A stretch of DNA of 64,000 nt from Symbiodinium natans. Lineage: Eukaryota; Sar; Dinophyceae; Suessiales; Symbiodiniaceae. The notes under the pieces were generated by a model, which was not told the DNA's origin, ran no database searches, and was given only the letters and a program-made list of their open reading frames with translations. Of this stretch, positions 58,480 to 64,000 are shown one piece after another. The stretch covers positions 451,898-515,897 of the forward strand of contig CAJNDS010001068.1 of the NCBI GenBank assembly GCA_905221605.1. The letters are read 5' to 3'. The stretch's first letter is position 1. Each line of letters starts with the position of its first letter. Both the position numbers and the translations under genes were made by a program.

Positions 58480-58960
58480 GTTGGGGATGTAGGATGGTTT
58501 TTGTGGTGTTTAGATTTCAGGGAGCAGCTCCTTGGGATGCCACACTTGACAATCCCCCTTCGCCTTTCGCACCCTACGCCAACACAGCTTGTTGAAGAGT
58601 GCTGACGCGCAAACACCGCCCACAAGAAGCATCCCAAAGCTTCAAAGTAAAATTGTTCTCTAAGGCTTCGGACCCCCTTGAAACACAACCGCCGGGAAGC
58701 TTGCAGCTTGAGTGACGTTCCCCCTCGCCTCTCCCCCCACAGCAAACCTTGGGTCTAGAGTCACTAGAGTCTACCGCAACACCTGGGGGGGGGGGGGGCG
58801 GAAGATCTCTTCCGGTTGTTGAGCTCTTCGGCTCCTGGAGTGGTTGTTGGTAGCCTTTCTGGTGAGTGTCCTAAAACCTTAACCCCTGTCCATCAAGCCC
58901 GAAAACCCCCCAAATCAAGGGCTTGGGGGAATTTTACGGTTGCAAGGTCTGGGGGGCCTA
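58480..58960. other. Spacer, no clear gene
   Basis: Non-repetitive sequence with a G homopolymer at about 58786-58797. A 95-codon minus frame at 58458-58745 has no family likeness. Confidence 0.4.
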
Positions 58961-58961
58961 G

Positions 58962-59022
58962 GGGGGTGCCAGTCTGCCCAGCTTCCGCCAGAAGCTGGCA
59001 TGCTTCCTGCCACCTGGTCGGT
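58962..59022 (-). CDS. PPR-type exon fragment
   Basis: Reads RWQEACQLLAEAGQTGTPLG; RWQEACQLLAE is a PPR second half. Confidence 0.65.
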
Positions 59023-59369
59023 GGCTGATGTCTGTGCGGTTTGTTGGGGTCCGGGGCTCGATTTTGATAAAACCCGCACAGCAAGGGGATAGCCGCTTGC
59101 AGGACAGGGGTGCATCCCAGTCCAGGCAGGCCCCAAACTTGTACGGAGCGTTCCACAGAAAGGCACATGGTCCCCGGTGCTAGAAAGTCGGGCGATGATT
59201 TTAATTGGGGTTCCAGCATGGCCAGCCTGGCCCTGCAGGGGCAGAGCCCTCCTGCCGTTTTTTAGGGTTTTTGGGGCTTCAGGATGAGGGAACCCCCCAA
59301 ATTCTACCCAAAAGCTCTACCTTTCTGACCTCCTTTTGGATCTGCTCGGTAACCTACTACAGTTGCTGA

Positions 59370-59463
59370 CTTCATACGCCCCCCCCAAAAAGTGTACGCT
59401 TTCAGTTCTATCAGGGGATTAGAGCATCCCAAAAAGTGTAAAGTGTACTCACTCAGCTACTAA
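59370..59463. mobile_element. Short repeat, AAAAGTGTAC family
   Basis: CTTCATACGCCCCCCCC, AAAAAGTGTACGCTTTCAG and TCACTCAGCTACTAAG, as at 38.9 kb. Confidence 0.65.
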
Positions 59464-59597
59464 GGTTCTTGGTGGGGACGAGACGGATGAGGCCATAGAC
59501 GATGGGGACCATGAGGCAAGGCATCAGGATCAGCTTGCCTGGGTTGGCCTTTACACCTACTAAGACTAAAAAAGTAGCTTGGGGGGCTCGCAAGGTC

Positions 59598-59656
59598 CTC
59601 TGTTCCGGTTTCGCCCTGCTCGCCTGGACGACCTGCCGCAAGCGCTGATGGCCTTC
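59598..59656 (-). CDS. PPR-type exon with acceptor
   Basis: GTTCACGAAG|GCCATCAGC begins AISACGRSSRRAGRN; the W..AL part is eroded. Confidence 0.65.
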
Positions 59657-59684
59657 GTGAACCTGAGGACGTCCTGCTTAGGGT

Positions 59685-59820
59685 TTAGGGTTGGAGTTTA
59701 GGGTTTAGGGTTTAGGGTTTAGGGTTTAGGGTTTAGGGTTTAGGGTTTAGGGTTTAGGGTTCAGGGTTTAGGGTTTAGGGTTTAGGGTTTAGGGTTTAGG
59801 GTTTAGGGTTTAGGGTTTAG
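59685..59820 (-). repeat. TTTAGGG telomere-like tract
   Basis: Nineteen heptamers with one TTCAGGG. Confidence 0.95.
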
Positions 59821-60159
59821 TCTTGCATGCAAGTTGCTTCTTAGGGTGTATGGCTCTGCTGTGATGCATTCGCTTCAGTAGAAGATATGCAAGATGCAGG
59901 AAGCAAACTGCCTCCACAGCTGAAGAGCTCAGAGCAAGGCTAATGTCCGAGTCATGATCTTGGCTGGCGCCATTGGCAGATGAGGTTTCTAGTTCATGGT
60001 TGGGATCGTGTTAAAAATTTAAATTGATATTCCTTAATGGGTTTAATTTAAGTACCCTGAAAGATGTAAAATGCTACCCAACTATGACCAAGGTTTACTA
60101 AAGCCGAAACTCGCACACTCTTTGGGGGGGAAGCGATCTTCTACGCCAGGAGGGCTTAC
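59821..60159. other. Spacer, no clear gene
   Basis: AT-richer sequence (TTAAAAATTTAAATTG near 60011) with no exon or repeat recognised. Confidence 0.5.
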
Positions 60160-60251
60160 GGGACCAAAAGGGTGTATGGTTCATATACCTTAACAGGACT
60201 TGTAGTAGTATAAGGTATATAACCTCCCATTGTTGGGGTCACATGGTCCCG
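60160..60251. mobile_element. TIR element, GGACCA family
   Basis: CGGGACCAAAAGGGTG on the left and GGGGTCACATGGTCCCG on the right, 92 bp, with GTATGGTTCATATACC inside. Confidence 0.65.
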
Positions 60252-60287
60252 AAAGCTGTGATGAAGCGCGAGGGTCCTGGTCGACGG

Positions 60288-60345
60288 CCGTTCTCATGGC
60301 TGCCATTGCGCCCCATCAACGCAGCAGTGCGCGGAGCCGGGCACT
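60288..60345 (-). CDS. Weak PPR-like exon fragment
   Basis: Reads GSAHCCVDGAQWQP and a stop: C.DG.QWQ resembles the first helix of a PPR motif. Confidence 0.3.
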
Positions 60346-60366
60346 GGGGTTTTCTCTGTAAGATGG

Positions 60367-60575
60367 ACCCTTAAACCCTAAACCCTTAAACCCTTAAACC
60401 CTTAAACCCTTAAACCCTTAAACCCTTAAACCCTTAAACCCTTAAACCCTTAAACCCTTAAACCCTTAAAACCCTTAAACCCTTAAACCCTTAAACCCTT
60501 AAACCCTTAAACCCTTAAACCCTTAAACCCTTAAACCCTTAAACCCTTAAACCCTTAAACCCTAAACCCTAAACC
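60367..60575 (+). repeat. CCCTTAAA octamer array
   Basis: About 24 near-perfect octamers, ending in two normal CCCTAAA heptamers. Confidence 0.98.
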
Positions 60576-61090
60576 CACAAATTGCGGATACTGTACCCTG
60601 CCCTTTACTTCCAAGGGACCCCCATAATCAGGCTACCCCCGGAAGTATCAGTATTCATAACGGGCTCCTTTGTCTTTCGGGGAAACAACTCTTGCACCCC
60701 AAACCCCTGGGCCAAGAGACCGCCACAAGGCCGCAAGCTAAGAACTTCGAAGCGTTGTGGGGTTTAGGGTTTGGGGTGTTGGGTGTAATTCTGGAATCCC
60801 ATGGCCTGATCACCAACCTTGACTGAGATTGCAAAGACCCAAAGCCTATAGCTAAAGGGTTGGAGGGCCCCACTGCACTCTCCACTACGTCGAGGCGCAG
60901 AAGGCGACCTATACTTGAGGGCTCAGTATCTACTCAAACCGCGAGAAGCGAGACACCAGCTCCGAAGTAACCCCCTCGCCCCCCCTCCCCCCCCCTCCCC
61001 CAGATTACAACCGGACCAGCCATTTTGCAAAGGAGAAAGTACCAGAAGGGAGAATTTGCAACCAGATAAGCATTGGTGATGCTTGAGGCT
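60576..61090. other. Spacer, no clear gene
   Basis: Frames of 60-76 codons on both strands without family likeness, and a C-rich stretch at 60968-61003. Confidence 0.4.
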
Positions 61091-61092
61091 CA

Positions 61093-61212
61093 CTTGGAGG
61101 TTCAGGGGTACATAGTTATAAGTAGGGTTATGCAGATATGGCAACTTCTAACCCTATCCCTCTAGTTAGGGTACTTATAACCCTGCTTGTAAGTACCCAT
61201 GAACCTCCAAGC
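61093..61212. mobile_element. TIR element, GGTTCATGG family (best copy)
   Basis: ACTTGGAGGTTCAGGGGTAC on the left and GTACCCATGAACCTCCAAGC on the right are inverted; TTATAAGTAGGGTTA is also mirrored inside (AACCCTGCTTGTAAG). Confidence 0.85.
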
Positions 61213-61224
61213 AAGGACGCCTCG

Positions 61225-61380
61225 TTGGGTTTAGGGCTTAGGCCCAGGCAGTGTGGCATAGGTTTAGGGTTTAGGGTTTGAGGAGTAAGGGTTTGGGGTT
61301 TAGTGTTTTAGGGCTAAGGGTTTAGGGGTTTAAGCGTTCAAGGGTTCAGGGTTTGGGGTTTAGGGCTTAGGCCCCGGCAG
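61225..61380 (-). repeat. Degenerate TTTAGGG units
   Basis: TTTAGGG, TTTGGGG and TTCAGGG units; 'GGGCTTAGGCCC' followed by GGCAG-GTGGCATA occurs twice (61232 and 61368). Confidence 0.75.
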
Positions 61381-61454
61381 CGTGGCATACTCTTTCTTGA
61401 AGGCTGGCAATGCCTCGTTCCAGTCTTTGGGGTTGGTTTTTGGGATTAAAGCTT

Positions 61455-61760
61455 CAAACCCTAAACCCTAAACCCTAAACCCTAAACCCTAAACCCTAAA
61501 CCCTAAACCCTAAACCCTGACAAAGGGCGGGAAAGGATGAACTTCCGCCGGTGTCCAGGCGACATGATGTGCTCTCGGCACTTCACACTCTACACTGAGA
61601 GCGGGCTCGGGCATATTTGGAGAGCCAATACTCCTCTAAGCCCTAAACCCTAAGCCCTAAGCCCTAAACCCAAAACCCTATAGACCCTAAACCCTAGACC
61701 CTAGACCCTAAACCCTAAACCCTAAACCCTAAACCCTAAACCCTAAACCCTAAACCCTAC
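61455..61760 (+). repeat. CCCTAAA telomere-like tracts
   Basis: Heptamers at 61457-61518 and 61635-61760; a 110 bp island between has no clear exon. Confidence 0.95.
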
Positions 61761-61884
61761 CCATGAACCTTCAAGCGACCCTCCCCGGGTTGTCACGGTG
61801 CGAAGATCTGGATCGCTGAGCCCGGAACCGTCAAGCGGTCTGAGAGCACTCCCCAGAGGCTCTGCGCCTCCGATTTCAGGATGG

Positions 61885-62066
61885 AGGGTTTAGGGTTTAG
61901 GGTTTAGGGTTTAGGGTTTAGGGTTTAGGGTTTAGGGTTTAGGGTTTGGGGTTTGGGGTTTGGGGTTTGGGGTTTGGGGTTTGGGGTTTGGGGTTTGGGG
62001 TTTGGGGTTTGGGGTTTGGGGTTTGGGGTTTGGGGTTGGGGTTTGGGGTTTGGGGTTTGGGGGGGT
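61885..62066 (-). repeat. TTTAGGG tract switching to TTTGGGG
   Basis: Eight TTTAGGG units, then about seventeen TTTGGGG units from 61941, an abrupt change of repeat type without change of period. Confidence 0.98.
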
Positions 62067-62239
62067 TTAGGCGCAACAGTCGCAAAACCGCCGTGATCGT
62101 GACAACTGAGCATCGTCATGGGCGAGAGGAAGAACTAGTTGCTGAGAAGCCTGGGCCAGAAAGAGTTCACCTTTCAGTGATAGGATTTGCATATACCCCC
62201 AAAGGTTAAAGGTTACCTACTTAGCTACACCCTACACCC

Positions 62240-62450
62240 TACACCCACAGCCTAACCCCTAACCCCTAACCCCTAACCCCTAACCCCTAACCGCTAACCC
62301 CCCAACCCCTAACCCCTAACCCCTAACCCCTAACCCCTAACCCCTAACCCCTAACCCTAAACCCTAAACCCTAAACCCTAAACCCTAAACCCTAAACCCT
62401 AAACCCTAAACCCTAAACCCTAAACCCTAAACCCTAAACCCTAAACCCTA
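62240..62450 (+). repeat. CCCCTAA tract switching to CCCTAAA
   Basis: About fifteen CCCCTAA heptamers to 62353, then fourteen CCCTAAA heptamers. Confidence 0.98.
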
Positions 62451-62556
62451 ACTACTCAGCTACAAAGAGAACGATGGCAGCAAGATTTCAGATGGTGCCA
62501 GTGACCGCCTTGAGGCCCTGCACGCCGCCCAGAAAGACTTCACAGTCAATCCTGGG

Positions 62557-62842
62557 GTTTAGGGTTTAGGGTTTGGGGTTTGGGGTTTAGGGTTTGGGGT
62601 TTAGGGTTTAGGGTTTAGGGTTTAGGGTTTGGGGTTTAGGGTTTAGGGTTTAGGGTTTGGGGTTTGGGGTTTAGGGTTTGGGGTTTGGGGTTTGGGGTTT
62701 AGGGTTTAGGGTTTGGGGTTTGGGGTTTAGGGTTTGGGGTTTAGGGTTTGGGGTTTAGGGTTTAGGGTTTGGGGTTTAGGGCTTGGGGTTTAGGGTTTGG
62801 GGTTTAGGGTTTAGGGTGTGGGGTTTGGGGTTTAGGGTTTGA
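62557..62842 (-). repeat. Mixed TTTAGGG/TTTGGGG array
   Basis: About forty heptamers in which position four varies between A and G in an irregular order. Confidence 0.98.
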
Positions 62843-62894
62843 CGGGGCCCCAGAGGGTGAGTGATGTCATGGGGGCGCAACAAGCGGGATTGTG

Positions 62895-63100
62895 TTGGGT
62901 TTAGGGTTCAGGGTTCAGGGTTCAGGGTTCAGGGCTTCAGGGTTCAGGGTTCAGGGTTCAGGGTCTAGGGTTTAGGGTTTCGGGTTCAGGGTTTAGGGTT
63001 TCCGAGAAACCCGCCAAGCCATGAAGGCTTAGGTTATGGGTGGTTGGGGGGGGGGGGGGGGGGGTTAAAGGGTTCAGGGTTTAGGGTTTAGGGTTCATAA
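62895..63100 (-). repeat. TTCAGGG/TTTAGGG tract and G homopolymer
   Basis: TTCAGGG units at 62900-63000, a G run of about 20 at 63044-63064, then more telomere-like units. Confidence 0.9.
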
Positions 63101-63299
63101 GGTTTGGTGTCTCCAGCTCTGCGTATGGCCGAGAGTTCGATACCGACACAAGCAGCACTGCAACTACGGGCTCCGTGCTGTGGTGCAGCAAGTGCGTGGA
63201 AGTTCATGGGTAGATAGAAGTAGGGTTTCAAAGTTAAAAGCATTCTTCGACCCGACTTATAAACCGACACAAGAAAGCACCAGTTCTACATGTGTACTT

Positions 63300-64000
63300 T
63301 GTGCACGGACGGGAATCTCAGACCTACCCTTGTCACTAAACCGCCTGGACCCTAGCCCTATAACCTACGCCTTGCCCCAAACCCCTGCCGTTTCTAAACC
63401 CCGAACCAAGCTGAACCAACAGACCCCATCAACCCTACAAACCCAGTAAACCCTGCAAACCCCCAAACCCCTACAAATCCCATTGAAACCCCTTACACCC
63501 CATAAGCCTCATAAACCCCAGCTACACAACATGAACCAACCTTTAAACCCTACACCCTAAGCCGTAAAACCCTCAAACCCTAAAACCCCAATACCAAAAA
63601 ACCCAACATGAACTGGAGCCCCTAAAATCCCAAAACTCTAACAATCCTAAACCCTAAAGCCCTAAAACCCCGAAACCCTAAAACCCTAAAATCCCCAAAA
63701 CGCTAAAGCCCTAAGAAGCCCTGAACCCAACATGAACCAAACCCTGAACTCCCAAACCCTAGAACCCTAAACAAAAGACCCTAAAACCCCACATGAACTG
63801 CAGCCCCTAAAACCCCAAAACCCTAAAAAAACAACCCTAAAACAAGCCCTTAAAGAAACCCTTAAAAACACCCCTCAAAGAAACCCTTAAAGAACCCCCC
63901 CCCCCCCCCAAAAAAAAAAAAAAAACATATGAACTGGAGCCGGGCGTCTTCTCCAAAAGAAACCCTAGAAACCCTCAAAGAACCCCCCCCCAAAAAAAAA
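63300..64000 (+). repeat. Degenerate CCCTAAAA/CCCCTAAA terminal tract
   Basis: Irregular CCCTAAAAC and CCCCAAAAC units, several 'AACATGAACTGGAGCCCCTA' words (63605, 63790, 63926) and C/A homopolymers. Mirrors the character of the first 280 bp. Confidence 0.8.

Larger units (their letters stand above)
11974..59656 (-). other. Inferred minus-strand PPR gene territory
   Basis: At least 28 islands between 11.97 and 59.66 kb translate on the minus strand into pieces of PPR motifs, RNA-binding helix pairs of about 35 residues that in known proteins act mostly in organellar RNA processing and editing. The pieces fall into two kinds: 'AISAC.(K/R)...W..AL.LL.E', often starting straight after AG (AG|GCC), and 'VVSYN.AI.AC', which spans the motif join. 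GT, GC or GA follows many of the E-ending pieces. I infer exons of one or several PPR genes. The 33.6-37.3 kb exons are not PPR-like and the 40.7-47.9 kb retrotransposon is an insertion, so this is not one simple gene. Individual pieces are listed separately. Confidence 0.65.

Noticed and set aside
61925-62119. Open frame of TPNPKPQ repeats
   Set aside because: Pure translation of the TTTGGGG array.
63300-64000. True chromosome end at the right side
   Set aside because: Degenerate units with unrelated words between them and the wrong uniformity for an active telomere.

Overview
The window looks like nuclear DNA of a dinoflagellate, most like the Suessiales/Symbiodiniaceae type. The evidence is: hundreds of short tracts of the TTTAGGG telomere-type heptamer on both strands; many small exon-like islands whose translations are pentatricopeptide-repeat (PPR) signatures of the 'ISACEK..QW..AL.LL' kind abundant in dinoflagellates; AG acceptors with GT, GC or possibly GA donors; and many 80-260 bp elements with terminal inverted repeats (TIRs) resembling introners. 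The species cannot be fixed from sequence alone.

Layout. 1-5.9 kb: telomere-like tracts, two TIR elements and a few exon-like islands, one on the plus strand at 1.3 kb. 5.96-7.87 kb: a large inverted-repeat element made of GCTGCGGGTGCGGG arms, AT-rich 31-36 bp repeats and G-rich hairpin units. 9.59-10.54 kb (minus): the one complete single-exon host gene, a secreted protein probably held by a GPI anchor. 11.97-33.1 kb: minus-strand PPR-type exon fragments between telomere-like tracts, interrupted at 15.8-20.05 kb by a second, larger copy of the 5.96 kb element that carries a nested 2.27 kb TIR element. 33.6-37.3 kb: minus-strand exons of a different gene, with two DnaJ-type CxxCxGxG knuckles and one site where a 94 bp element has split a reading frame with a 5 bp target duplication. 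39.1-40.1 kb: two well-bounded PPR exons. 40.72-47.93 kb: an apparently full-length tyrosine-recombinase retrotransposon of the DIRS order, PAT-like type (gag, RT-RNase H, methyltransferase-like, tyrosine recombinase), bounded by split direct repeats. 48.4-60.3 kb: more minus-strand PPR exons. 60.3-64 kb: mostly telomere-like arrays, including unusual heptamer and octamer variants.

How it fits together. Nearly all recognisable PPR fragments lie on the minus strand, and several begin directly after an AG at the same codon (AG|GCC, the A of AISAC). I infer one or more long minus-strand PPR genes, each exon encoding about half to one PPR motif, with introns filled by telomere-like tracts and introner-like elements. 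Transcript data are needed to say which fragments are live exons and which are relics. The retrotransposon and the 2.27 kb element are later insertions.

Limits: all calls are by eye. Exon ends, TIR ends and repeat borders are approximate unless a duplication or splice signal is stated. PPR motifs are degenerate and some weak calls may be chance.
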